Shown here: in pieces, positions 37,825 to 49,867 of the stretch | Position numbering within the stretch: position 1 is the first letter of the stretch | Layout of the letters: each line of letters starts with the position of its first letter | DNA from: Mucor racemosus | Lineage: Eukaryota > Mucoromycota > Mucoromycetes > Mucorales > Mucoraceae | Assembly: GCA_027405735.1 (NCBI GenBank) | Contig: JAPEHQ010000001.1 | Location: forward strand, 4,526,001-4,590,000 | Reading direction: 5' to 3' | DNA length: 64,000 nucleotides | Program-made: the position numbers and the translations under genes | Notes under the pieces: generated by a model | Seen by the model: the letters and a program-made list of their open reading frames with translations, nothing else | Databases searched by the model: none | Told to the model about the DNA's origin: nothing

Positions 37825-39273
37825 ATGGTGTCCGCTGAAGCAAAAGTACAAAAGAATATCGTTTTCATTGGTGCCTCCAGTGCAGGTAAGTTTTATAAGC
37901 ATACCATGTTTATAACGGTTCTCTCAACATTTATATTATAAAATAGCTATGGGTGCCTCCCTCGAGTGGTGCGAGAATCATCATGAGGATTACAGATTCA
38001 TTATGATTGAAGCCAAGACCCATTACAACCATGTATTTGCATTTCCTCGTGCATCTGTCATGACTGGTTTTGAAGAACAGCTTTTCTGTCCTTATGATAA
38101 CATGTTTCTTAGTGATGATACAATTGGCAAAGTTATCAATGCCCGTGCAACAGAGATTCAAAGAGATTATGTCAAGCTCGACAGAGATGTTCCTGGCTTT
38201 GGTGATAAAGTAGAGTATGCATACCTTGTTTACACTGCTGGTACTCAAATCCCCGCTCCTGGTCGTTTTAATGATTTAACTTCAAAAGATGATTGTATTG
38301 CAAAACTTCAAAAATATCAAAAAGTCATTAAAGAAGCTCAAAATCCTATTATTATCGGTGCTGGCGCTGTTGGTTTAGGTAAATGAAGATTGAATATTTT
38401 TTTTTTTGGTATGCGACTAAATTATTTCATGTATTTTATAGAGCTTGCTTCAGAAATCAAGGAACATTACCCTGAAAAAAACGTTACACTATTGCATTCT
38501 CGTAATAGATATTTACCTAGATATAAAGTGAGTATGGATGTTATGATTTATAACATTCTCAAGAAGAGAGGTGTGAAGCAAAAGTTGGGCGATCGTGTCA
38601 TTTTGCCAGCTGAAGGTTTCCCTCTAGAAGTAAAACCTATTGAAATTCAAACCAAAGGCGGTAAAACTATCAAAGGTGATCTTGCTGTAAGTGTTGTAAC
38701 ATTATAAATCATTTGATCGATATCTAACTTCTTTTTTTACACAGATCATGTGTATTGGCATGAGCCCTAATAACAGTTTGATCAAGGCATTAGCGCCTGA
38801 AAGTATTAATCCAGAAACAGGTTTTGTAAAGATCAAGCCTACTATGCAAATTCAAGATGATAATTACCCAAATATTTTCTCTGCTGGTGATGTCTGTGAC
38901 CACACAGATGTTAAAACTGGTCATTATGCTTGGATGCAAGGCCTTGCTGCTTTGAATAACATTAGAAAAATGATTGCTGGCGCTTCTCAGGATGAGTTGG
39001 AGCCTTATAAGAGTAAAGACTTAGCTCTTATCAAGGTTATTTTAGGAGAGGTAAGAACAGTATTTAAATACATTGTACTATACTAACATTTGATTTGATG
39101 TTTAGAAAGAAGCTGTTACCCAAACTCACCAACTTGGTCCTCTTGTCACTTATGGTTCATGGGTGGGTGGAAGATCTATTCCTCATAACGTATACGCATC
39201 ATTCACATGGGGTTTATTACATGTTGAAGACCGTTTAGAAGCTCTTATCAACAAGCAAGCAACAATGGCCTAA
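37825..39273 (+). CDS. AIF/FSP1-like FAD-dependent NAD(P)H oxidoreductase
   Basis: A pyridine-nucleotide-disulfide-type flavoprotein of the AIFM2/FSP1 group, which oxidises NAD(P)H and reduces quinone-type acceptors. Exons are 37825-37885, 37947-38378, 38442-38686, 38745-39050 and 39106-39273, giving 403 residues (the family is about 370-400). The N-terminal FAD motif reads IVFIGASSAAMGAS, a Ser/Ala variant of GxGxxG. The NAD(P) motif is canonical (PIIIGAGAVGLELASEI). The second FAD motif is NIFSAGDVCDH. No signal or obvious mitochondrial leader is seen, and the C-terminus lacks a transmembrane anchor. A TATA-like box lies 65 bp upstream. It is probably cytosolic or lipid-associated; substrate not inferable. 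Confidence 0.88.
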
Positions 39274-40382
39274 TATAGATTTAAGGGCTTGTAATTATAT
39301 ATTTTTTCTCGTTTCATTATTTTAATACACATAATATCACAATAAATAATTTATTTCGAATCTGCAGAATACCAAGGTATTAGTGAAACAACCAGCTATT
39401 CTAAAGTCCTCACAGTATTACAATAGTGATCACTACTATTATAAACAATAGCCGTTTATATATATATAAAAGTTGATTTTTAGAATGTCGTATCAGGTTT
39501 CTATGGAGCAATGGTTGAATGTCAGCTGAATACAGCTTTGTGTATGGGTACACATTTTCATGTATATGATTTGCGATTAAAGTTATTTTATTTTCCCTTC
39601 TAGGCATTATAAAAGCTTTGATTTTCGCCAAAAAAAAAAAATATATATATATATATATATTTAGCTTTGTCAACCAAATCCCATCTCGATTCTAGCACAA
39701 AGCTTAGTGAATCAGCGGCTAAATGAATGCACTAAATTTAGTGGAACAATCCAAGGTAGTCTCCGTAATTTCGGACATGTACTAATAGCATATTTTTGGG
39801 ACGGATTTTCTCTTTGTACTTTCTGGACCTCATAGTTGCAAAACTAAACTGCTTTCTTTAAAGAATTTTTTCGCCACTTTGAAAAGAGATACTAAAACTC
39901 TAAATTTACTCAAATAAACTCTGACATCTGAACTACATTTTCTATATTTTATCTTTGGATAAAGCCATGTAACCTATTGCAGGTCCAGCCTTTTTATCTT
40001 TTACTGTCTATTTGGGAAAGTTAATTTTTTTTTCAAGCATTGAGCCTGTTGTACAAGTTTTAGTTATCCAGTTATCAATCAATATATATCTATAAATGTT
40101 TTTAAGAGTGTGGCGGGAATATATTGAAAAATCCCATAATAATTTATTATTAAAAAGTGTTCAGATTTGGGGGGGTGAAGTTTGATGAATATTAATGAAA
40201 TTAAATGTAAGTGTGCAGCAATGTATATAGAATAATTTTTAGAGTTTTGGGGTTTTGTAGAATTAAGTGATATAAAATTGTAAATAGTATTAAGTTTTTG
40301 AAAATACCAATTAAATGACACTATTACACATGTAAATTGTTAGGTTAAGTGGTAATAATCATAGTATATAAACCCAAGAAAC
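39274..40382. other. Convergent intergenic region
   Basis: This holds the 3' ends of the AIF-like and transporter genes. It has AATAAA-like signals near 39340 and a (TA)n run at about 39641-39660. No gene is seen. A GTAAGT site overlapping the transporter's stop codon could extend that gene by one tiny exon. Confidence 0.5.
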
Positions 40383-42388
40383 TTACGTTTTACTGTTGGT
40401 CTTGGCAATGCTATAGTCATCAGCAACTTGTTCGTTGGGAGATGATTCCTTCTCTGAGATTTCAGGTTGGGCATCATGATGATCATGTTCAGTTAAACCA
40501 AAAGACTTCATTCTAAACCAGAAAGCCAAGGCGAGAACAGAAAGACAAAGAGCAACAATAGATAAAATTCTTTGAACTTCACCATAAGCAATAGAAGAAC
40601 CATTGCGTTGTTCAGGGGAAAGAGCTTGAATATATGTAATATTACCAAGAATTTGAGAGGCATCAAATTCACCAGGAACATGAGATGCTAATTGACCGGG
40701 TAAAAGAGAGTTCCAGATGGCACCAGCAATAGTACCACCAACACTAGTAGAGATAGTACCACCAATAGACATCAAAGCAGTTACAATAGCAAGGTCTATA
40801 ACAAACATAATATAAATATCTTTATAAATGATTCTAATCTACATATTAATACATACCACCATGAGGAACAGAACTTTGAGCGGCAACAAGACAAGGAACA
40901 TAGATCAAGCCTGAACCAAGGCCAGCAATGATTTGACTAATGATAACAAATCCCAAAGGAGAAGTAGGATAACGAGAAGGAATCATAAGGCCCATGCCAA
41001 GGATATAGAAACAAATACCAGCAAGAACAACAGGTCTATAAACCTTGAAACGTCTCATAATAAAACCACCAGCAACTTGAGATACCAAAAACATGGCATG
41101 GTAACTACGATCAATATAGGTAGCGTGAAGAGCAGAGGAACCACGAGTGATTTGAAGATATGTCATAAAATAAGTCCAGTTAATAGCACGAATAGAACTG
41201 ATAATAGCACAAACCATGACAGCTGCCATAGGGGTAGTGGTATCCCAATCACCAACAGGAATCACAGGATATTCAGCAACCTTAACTTCATAAAAAACAA
41301 AGACAAGGGCACAAACAAAACCACCTACGAGACAACCAATGGTAGGAGGAGTATTCCACCCTCCCCAACGAGAAGGACCCAAGATAAGAGGAAGCAAGAT
41401 CATACAAAGAGCACCAATAAACAAGATGCTACCAATAGCATCAATTTCATTGCCAATAAATTTAACCTTTTCAATAAAGGACATGTTTTGGTATTTTGAG
41501 TTATCTTTAGCAGGCATTTGACCAGACTTCTTTACAGTCTTTTCAATCTTGAATAAACCATATAATAAAGGAATTGAACAACCACCAATACAGAAGGGAA
41601 TCATAGAATAACACCATCTCCAAGAACTGTTTTCAGCAATAGCGGTACCAGCAATGGGAGCAACCCAAATATTGATCATTGCAGGGAAATCATAGAAAGC
41701 TTGGAATATACCACGATTTGCTGAAGATGTAATATCTAATGTCATTATTCCGAGGTAAAAAAAATTAGCGTTTGGTGTAAATTAAATATATGCTAATTTA
41801 TGTATTTACCTGCAATCAATACATGACCGAGTACAGTAACACCAGACAATCCAAAAGCATAAATAACTTGGCCACCCTTTAAAAAAGATAAAGAGTATGA
41901 TCAATAACTGCTTGAAAATAATACATACATTTACTTACAACAAGAGTATCCATATTTTGGGCAGTAGCCTGAATAACGCCAGAAATAACATAGAAAAAGA
42001 TGGCAATAGTAAATGCTTCCGTTCTACCGATCATATCAGAGAACTTTGCATACATGGGCAACAAGATTGTTTGGACAATATAAAGAACGACATCGACAAG
42101 AGCAGAGATACTAAGAGCATTGAAGGCACTGTAGATTTGAACAGAGGCAGAATATACTAAATTTCCCTCCCAGTTCTTTGCCCATGCGACGAGAATAATG
42201 CCAGTTACGACAAGAATTTTATCCCATTTATGACCAAGTTTTTTCATGAGAATGACCTTTTGGATACCATAGAATTGACTTTCGAAACTTTGTTCATGGG
42301 GATGAGAGACACTACCATGACCAGCGTTACGCTCTACATTAGATATGGATTCTGATTGACGTTTTTCCACTTCTGTAGGGCTTCCCAT
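40383..42388 (-). CDS. MFS siderophore-iron transporter (Sit1/Arn-like)
   Basis: A predicted plasma-membrane importer of ferric siderophores. Exons are 42388-41939, 41876-41810, 41735-40857 and 40795-40383, giving 602 residues, typical for the Arn/Sit/Mir group with about 14 helices. The first membrane segments contain ALVDVVLYIVQTILLPMYAK and the MFS loop DMIGRTEAF. The next exon starts GGQVIYAFGLSG, and NRGIFQAFYDFP and GSGLIYVPCLVAAQSSVPHG are typical of the family. The C-terminus is cytosolic and acidic. The stop codon overlaps a good GTAAGT donor; splicing to an acceptor at about 40322 would add only two codons. A TATA box lies about 65 bp upstream and three ATCAGAT-type GATA sites lie within 185 bp, consistent with iron repression. 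Confidence 0.92.
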
Positions 42389-42450
42389 TTCTTATTATGA
42401 CAGGAGGAGAATAAAGAGTAAAGAAAACCAGGATGCATGGTAGATCCATT

Positions 42451-42463
42451 GACTATTTATACC
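42451..42463 (-). promoter_or_regulatory. TATA box of the siderophore transporter
   Basis: The minus strand reads ggTATAAATAGtc, 63-75 bp upstream of the ATG at 42388. Confidence 0.65.
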
Positions 42464-42466
42464 ATG

Positions 42467-42473
42467 ATCTGAT
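42467..42473 (-). promoter_or_regulatory. ATCAGAT half-site (GATA type)
   Basis: The minus strand reads ATCAGAT followed by C, so it is one or two bases short of the full ATCWGATAA iron-repressor motif. It lies just upstream of the TATA box. Confidence 0.4.
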
Positions 42474-42546
42474 TATAGTGAAGTGCAAAATTATTTTTCT
42501 TGTGTAATTCTAGAACTTCTTTTTTTGGTTTCTGGCATGGTGTTAC

Positions 42547-42555
42547 ATCAGATAT
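42547..42555 (+). promoter_or_regulatory. ATCAGATAT near-match to the siderophore GATA-repressor motif
   Basis: Eight of nine positions match ATCWGATAA. It sits 6 bp from the perfect site and in opposite orientation. Confidence 0.45.
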
Positions 42556-42561
42556 TCCAAC

Positions 42562-42570
42562 TTATCTGAT
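42562..42570 (-). promoter_or_regulatory. Perfect ATCAGATAA site for an iron-responsive GATA repressor
   Basis: The minus strand reads ATCAGATAA, the extended ATCWGATAA consensus known for SRE/SREA/Fep1-type repressors of siderophore genes. It lies about 175 bp upstream of the transporter start, which is a sensible place for repression under iron excess. Confidence 0.6.
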
Positions 42571-45539
42571 TTTTTAAATGAATTGATCTTTCACATCTGA
42601 CAAGGAAGTTATCTTAATAAATTAATGCAATGAATCTGTATCAATACCATCTATATATTCAAAAGTGTTTCACTCGAATCGCATGGAATTGAGTAAAGAT
42701 ATCAGACTCTTTACGAATTCGATAGAATCAAAGTCCATGTTCTCCGCCATTTATCCAAAGAATATTTTGTATTTGTCAGGTTTGCGCAATTTCAAAAAAA
42801 AAGTGTCCTATTATACCTCCAAATAGAGTACTTTTTCTAGTCATACCATCATTTTGAATATAAAATCAAGATGTGTAAAATGCGATAAAATGACTAAGAT
42901 CTTTTACTTTGATTGGTAAATTAAGCCTAACCACTTAAAACCCCATTTTATCGAATGTCCTTTTTCTCTTCTTTTTCTTAAATGTGAATTTTATTGAATC
43001 TAATAAAACTGCAATTTCCCGATTGCTCATATTAATCGTCCTACAAAGAAACCCCCCTCTCCTCTCCTATTCTATCATAAAGAAAAAGTGCTTTGTGTTC
43101 TCTTATATCAAGATCACATTGTATTACAGTGGGAAAGCGAGATGCTCCGAAGCTTATTGTTCAAATTGGAATAACTCCGTGCAATATCTTTAACCAAAGG
43201 CACTGTATATCTAAACTTGGTCTAGTTTATTCGAAGGGGTATATTGAGACATACATAGATTTCTCGCCAAATACTAGTAGGAAGCACAAGGTTTATATCC
43301 ACCTTGATAGCTTAAGATAGTAGGAGTCAAAGGCTGGTTGGATGTGTGCGCCGCCCGCCTCATTCACATGATGTTTTTATTCAGATGAGACTATTTCAAT
43401 TATGGAATTGTATATAAAATTCCTTTATAAAGTATAATTGCAAAAACGTAAAATGTACAAAACCTTGAAAAACTTGCTGTTACTTAATTCTCTTTTTTAA
43501 TATACAGCATTGCACAAGCAATTTAATAAAAAATCTTGATTGTATAGGCAAGTTTTAACTTTAACACTATTTAAGGAAATTTGAGTGGTGCATTTGTTTG
43601 GTAGTTCTAATGATACGATATATAAGCTTTTAGAGTATATCGCCTGATTCGACTGCGTACGAACATAGCCATATATGCTGATGTTATAAAACAGCCTCGT
43701 ATATGCTTTTCTATTTGAAATACTATCAAGAAGCATACATGATATTAATTCATATTTCACCTTGCAACATTTACAAACCCTGGGATTCATTTTTGTTTCT
43801 AAAAAAAATATATCAAAACGTAACACAGTAAGCGCATAAGAAAGGCAAGCCTATTATACGAAGCTGTAGCTCTATTACAGCAAGTATATTTATAGTAGAG
43901 CGTAAGATATCACATAAAGAATGAATTGTGTGATATTATCTGGCCTCTGAGTTGGCTCAGTTTCACGTTTCAAAATATATAGAGGATTTTGAAAAAAACT
44001 TTGAGGCATGCGTCCATAACCAGACAAAATCATAAGTCGACTTTTATTCTTGTTGTCAAAAGTTTGCTTTACAGATCAAATAAACATTTCAAGAATGCGA
44101 CTTGTGTACATGTGTTATATATACCTAATTTGATTATACTAATAAAACCTTTTAAAAAAATTAATTTAGCTAATAAGTTTTCTACTGAAAATTGCTTTTA
44201 AAATGCACTTTACTATATAATAGACTGCCTGGGGAGCTTTTATAATTTTAGTACGGCATCATGCATTTGTTTATTGATTCTTTTACAGGCAAAAAAACGG
44301 GGAGGTATCCAGCATTTTTATATACATTATTTTTTGTTTTCTAGCCAGAAATGGACACAAGTGTACAAGTAATACATGATTGAGTAATCTTGACTCAGGG
44401 ATCATAAATACTACAAAAAGTATATCTGTCCTTGCTCATAGTTAACAGTGAAACATATAAGACGCTTGAAATAATAGGGCTGAATATTAAAGGTGCGTGA
44501 TGCTGCATAAAAAAGAAGAACTTACTATTTAGTGCGAAGAAAAGAAAAATGCCGTTTCATTTTAAATCAGCAATCTCTAAACTAAAATTTTAAAAGCATC
44601 GAAATCGGTTTGACTTGAATCTATTAGTAGTAACACCCACGAAGCATTCTAAGCTTCAAGATGCATTCTAAACTTCACGAGGGTCCTTTCATTATATCAC
44701 AAATTCCACGACCTATAGCAGACTCTCCACGCTGTGAAATCGTCGCATACAGCTTTTCGCAAAACAAAAACGTGGGTGTTTGGCCCCTACGATTTAACCA
44801 GTAAATCAATGGGGTATTACCAATTTTTTTTATTCTGGATACTACTGTAGCTGTAGTACATTTTAAAATTTTCAGCTCATTTGGATCCATATTCGTTGAT
44901 TACGAGTATTTTTCCAGTTGTTTTATTTTTTAATTTTTTTTTTGGGCAGAGGAAAAGAGTTTCTTTTTAAGCTTGTTTGTGCTTTATTCTTTCAAAAACA
45001 GTTGCTAGCTAGTGACATCAACTTATGTCATTTGTATATTCAATACGCATTAAGTGAACTTCAGAATTCCATTTCGAAGCATTATCTGATTTTATAAAAA
45101 TTTTCAAAGAATATATAAAACAACTCATACAAAACAGTTTAAAAAAGTGTATGTTTTAATTTCCTCATTTTCACAGCAATTAAGGCAAACAGAAACTTTA
45201 TAATTCATATTGGATAAACAACAATAGACATACTTGCCATTACAATAGTAACCTATTATTTGGATCCATATTCGTCGAACGCTGGTGTGTTTACTAGGCT
45301 TTGTAGCTGCAAATAGCAGGTAACCAATTTGTTATTCAAACTTATCGAATATGTGGAATATGTACATATTTATCCACTACATCGATCTCCATTTCATTTG
45401 ATTCTCAATTAAAGTAAAGCTGGAATGAATAGACATTATACTACTAAATGATATATGCTAATTCATGCTAATATAAACCTTCTACCTAGCTTCAGACCCT
45501 AACAGTTTATAGCTAAAAGCCAATCAACATAATGTGGAT
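42571..45539. other. Long gene-poor stretch
   Basis: No recognised gene. Two minus-strand frames deserve mention but not a call: 43497-43826 (109 codons, Cys- and Tyr-rich) and 44675-44890 (71 codons, with coding-like composition). Neither shows a motif I know or a splice partner. Confidence 0.5.
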
Positions 45540-48410
45540 CTAATCACACTATTATGATCAAGGACCCATGAACTCTATGAATACACCATTTGGTTATTAG
45601 TAATCGCAATCGAGCAGTGCTAGCCCTATGCTTGGGCTCGTTTGAATTTCTCTTTTTTCAGGGTATTACTTGCTTTGGCTTGCTTGATTAATTTTTTTAG
45701 CAGTTTCCTGCTTGGCGCTCGATGATAACATTGAGAATCTTGAGATGTAATTTAAGGCGCTATTGAACCATTAGATCTGTTTGATAGTAATCTATGGATT
45801 GAAATGAATCATTCATAATTTAACCGTTCTTGCAGAGCTTGTGAGTTGCCTTGTTTCAATGCTGCGCTAAATGTGCTTGTTGGATGCTGATTTGATAGCT
45901 ACTTGATTGATTAACCGCTGAGATGAAATAATATGGTGTCAAAATTGAGGCCCAAGAGTCCTTGGTAATTAATAGATTAAACTTAGTACCCTAGGAGTTT
46001 CCTATATTTGATATCAAGACTTTAAACTTCAATGCATGTCGTAGCCAATAGATTATAAGATGTATTGATAGTGTAGAAAGTGATAACATATGGTGCTTGA
46101 CGGCATACAATATAGTATATCATTTATATTTTTGCCAATAATGGTCACTCTTCCAAAACAAAAAGCCGAACAATCTCCGGAAGCGGCCATCTAATAATTA
46201 TTTCCAAGCTTTAAATTTCTAGAAAAAATCACCGGACAGCCCGGACGCGGTTGCTTAAATATTCCAAGCAGCTAAAAGATGCAGGCATCGAAATTTCATA
46301 CAAAAATTAAGGTTCGACTGTATTGCTATTAATTATTCAAAGGCTTATTTTAAGTAAAGCATAAATACAACCTACAACATTATTAGCCTAATAACGGATT
46401 TAACTTGAAAAGTATAAGATGATACAACCGGATTAAAAAAAAAGTCTATAAAATCACAAATTTACAGGATTTATATATAAAAGCACTACGGCCAACCTGT
46501 GCTGCACAAGGTAATTTTGTTATGCCCAGGTGGGCTTTACACTATAGCCGGAGCTGTTGTGCCCACTGAATATGGTTAAAAAGATAATAATATGAACATG
46601 AGCACAACAAAAGAAACTGCACACAAGCACAACGCTAAGCCTATATGTGCAGAATTATAGATTCTGTCCGTGTGCATACCATTAATCCCATGTGTTCATA
46701 ATAGTAAAATTGCCCATAAGCATATCATTATCCCTATTTGTGCATAATAATAAAATATGACCATGGGCATAATGAGCTGATTGTATGGGCACAAATTGGT
46801 CTATACATGAGCATCGTGCTGTTCTCAAAATTCTGTTGCATTTTTTTACTGCAATGGGTTTTTAAATTACATCTGCTTTTATTAATAAAGATTATAGACA
46901 ATACAATTCAATAGGTTGTTGATGTAGTAGAGCAATACATTCAACAGCCAATATATTCACGATTATCATCATTTGTAAATATGTTTGTAGCTATAATAAT
47001 GTTTACAGCAACAATGGTTTTTGATCGAGCATAAACTTAAATAACACTTATTGCTTAAATTTATATGCAGCAAGCCAAATATAAGGTTATAAATGTTACT
47101 TTATCACTCATAAAATTTAAACAAATTAGCCTTCTTTAAACTTATTATTTTAGTTTACGATTGTCAGCTGTAAAAAGATTTGTTTTCAAGTATAGCTACG
47201 ATCAAAACTATGGTTATTAGACAAGACATTAAATTATTCTTTTTTTTTGTGTTTCTATATCATTTGAAATTTTATCGCTTTTTTGGGACACTTTGTGGGT
47301 TTGTAACTAGTTCTACCTTTTCATTTATTAGATATAAATAGTATTGCCTTCGATTTGATCTGGTAATCAAGAAATACGTCCAACAATACAGTAGTAAATA
47401 ATGATATTTGACCTTAGTGCAGTGGAATTACATACTAAAAACGCTTGATAAAAATAAAACAACCTAAATTCCAAATGTCGCTCATAAAATATGATGCCAC
47501 TTGAAATGTGAACACCAATAATAAACAAACGCTTCAATTGAACACAATAACAAACGCATGCTAAAAATATGAAATATCTTTTTGAACCATACATGTCGTG
47601 TAAATGATAGCACCCTTGATCACGGCGAAATCAATTACACAAATGACATAAATATCAAAACAGGATTCTATCCAAATCAATAATAATAATAAACAAAGAT
47701 ATCAATTTAGTCAACTGCTCATCTATATTGAAGTTGCACTATCAATATAAGATTCAAACATATAAAAACTACCCCTTAAAAATCAAGGTTACATAAAATA
47801 GATATAACAAAAATAAACAAAACAACCATTTCCCAAAAGGTCGATATTGTCACACTTGACATACAATCCCTTATGGTCAATGCTCTACATAATTTACCCC
47901 TTAAAATATCAAATCAATAGCAATGTACTCAAAACTGGAAGATTACTAAATATACATCCATTCAAGTCTGATGGTATCCAAGTTCTCCAAATCACTATAA
48001 ATACCCTCATACTTTTTCAATTATTTTAAATCTTCAGAAATCTTTTTTAATAAAAACTTTAGCTGATTACAATTGTATTTCTACTGCTTTTATTTTTATA
48101 TCTTTTTTATTTTAGTAAATAACTTTGTCATTTACTGCACTTAGAATGCAGTTAAATAAAAATATCAGCCTCTAATATAGACTGATATTTATACTACAAA
48201 TATTAGTCCCTTACGTTAGCATGCGTATTCAGATAAAAGGAAAGAATACCAGCTTAATAGTCTGATATGCCATATCAAACGGTGAATATATCCTTGGAAT
48301 ATGAAAATAAAAAGAGAGAAAAACACGTAGAAAAGGATTTTCAAAACTTTACATAATTTAGCGCAATTAAAACCCTGCTAAATTGCATATTTCAGCCAAT
48401 TCAAAAGCAG

Positions 48411-48758
48411 TGCTACGCCAGGAGATTATATCAATCTCAAAGCTAAAATATGTACTAAATCATTTAATAAAAATAAAGGAAAACTGTTATAAAATGAAAG
48501 AGCACACTAAAACTAAAGAGCTTTATTATAAGATCGAACCATTTTCTTTTATATTCACATTCTCTAATTATATGACCTGTTTAAATGAGTCTATTTATAT
48601 ATATACATATATCCAATCAAGTCTAGGTGACACACACTAGTTCCACATTCTTGTATAAATGGAGCTTCATAACGTAATACACAGCAATGTAGAACTTAAC
48701 ATATCAAACTGTGTCATAATCTTAACCAAGGAATGCACCCAGATCTGTGGATGCAACA
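48411..48758 (+). mobile_element. Solo LTR, family 1, copy 3 (348 bp)
   Basis: Starts TGCTACGCC and ends GATGCAACA, flanked by agcag at 48406-48410 and 48759-48763. The homologue at 4139-4150 (aaaagcagcattacag) lacks the insertion and has the site once, so it is an empty-site paralogue. Confidence 0.95.
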
Positions 48759-49683
48759 AGCAGCATTACAGCACCTGAACTATAAACTAAGCAAAATAGG
48801 CAATATCTGTTACTATACAGTAGTAGAAACATAATAAAATTCTCTACTAGAAAAACTGTATGTCATATCATAATACATTCATTAAAATATTGCAAAAGCG
48901 AGCCCGTAGAGCGACGCCATAATTGAGCGTAGCAAGATTGAACGGCTAAGTCTCTTATACTATGGTATATCAAAGTTTTAAATAAAAAAGCGTTTCTTTT
49001 TTTAACTTTTTTTATATTTAACCACGTACGGTCTGAAAATTCAGTTTTTGTAGCGGACATTTTTCGGGACTCCTTCCATCCTTACCAACACTCATGATTT
49101 TGATCAAAAAACAGAAAAATCAAATTTTGATACCAAAATCGACGTTTAAATATACTACATTATGAGAGAAAATTGTAGCCATAGCTAATACACATTTTAT
49201 AAAAGCTTAATATTAAATGTTAAGTAATGAAAATTTGTACTTTTGCCCCAAAAACGGAATTTTGGTTAAGGGATTTTCATGTAATATTTTGCAATAAAAA
49301 TGTTTGTTGTTTTTTATTGAGCAAATAGAGCGCTAAATTCTGTATAAGTCTATATTTTTTGTTTTTTTGATTGGTAATATAATTAACTCTAGATTTGCAA
49401 AACCAAAAAAAAAAAATTAAAAAATGTCAAAATTGATGATCTGGACAAAAATAATTTTTAAATTAATATTCCGCTTATAAGCCCTATAAGTCTTAAAAAT
49501 AAGAGATTTTATAATACTTGAAAACTTTTTCAACAATTTACAATGCTGTACCCACTTGATTCAAGCTTATTCCTGTAAATCTTTTTACATGTTAATATTG
49601 TGTGGTCGTTTATTTGATAATAAGATAGTCTTAACGTGATAATCATTGAGCTAGATGTGATTTACATTGAGTTTTAGCCTTAC

Positions 49684-49866
49684 CTCTCCAATATCATAAA
49701 CATAAACATAAACATGGCCATCACTGGAACCTATTGCCACCTTTTATCCTGTTTGTTCCAAGCCAATTTATTCAATGCTTTACCAGAACTAACTTAAGTA
49801 ATTACAAATGGTTCCTCGGTATTTTCATTCAAATTCCATAAATTAAATTGACTTGTTCCATCAACA
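49684..49866 (-). pseudogene. Captured dynein intermediate chain-like fragment, copy C
   Basis: This copy keeps the segment resembling QFNLWNLNENTEEPF, the shared in-frame TAA and the HVYVYD-type end before a GTAAG site. It carries base losses in the middle. The repeat is cut at about 49868, where the GCTTG-rich sequence begins. Confidence 0.6.
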
Positions 49867-49867
49867 A

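Noticed and set aside
40322..40387. Extra 3' intron in the siderophore transporter
   Set aside because: A GTAAGT donor and a TAG acceptor exist, but the change would only add two codons; noted in the gene entry and not modelled.
40933..41499. 188-codon plus-strand ORF
   Set aside because: Antisense shadow of the siderophore transporter exon 3; the protein is Asn/Thr/Lys-rich nonsense.
43497..43826. 109-codon minus-strand ORF
   Set aside because: No known motif, no splice partner, and composition close to the surrounding AT-rich DNA.
44675..44890. 71-codon minus-strand ORF with coding-like composition
   Set aside because: Could be a transposase remnant, but there is no recognisable domain and no neighbouring frame to support it.
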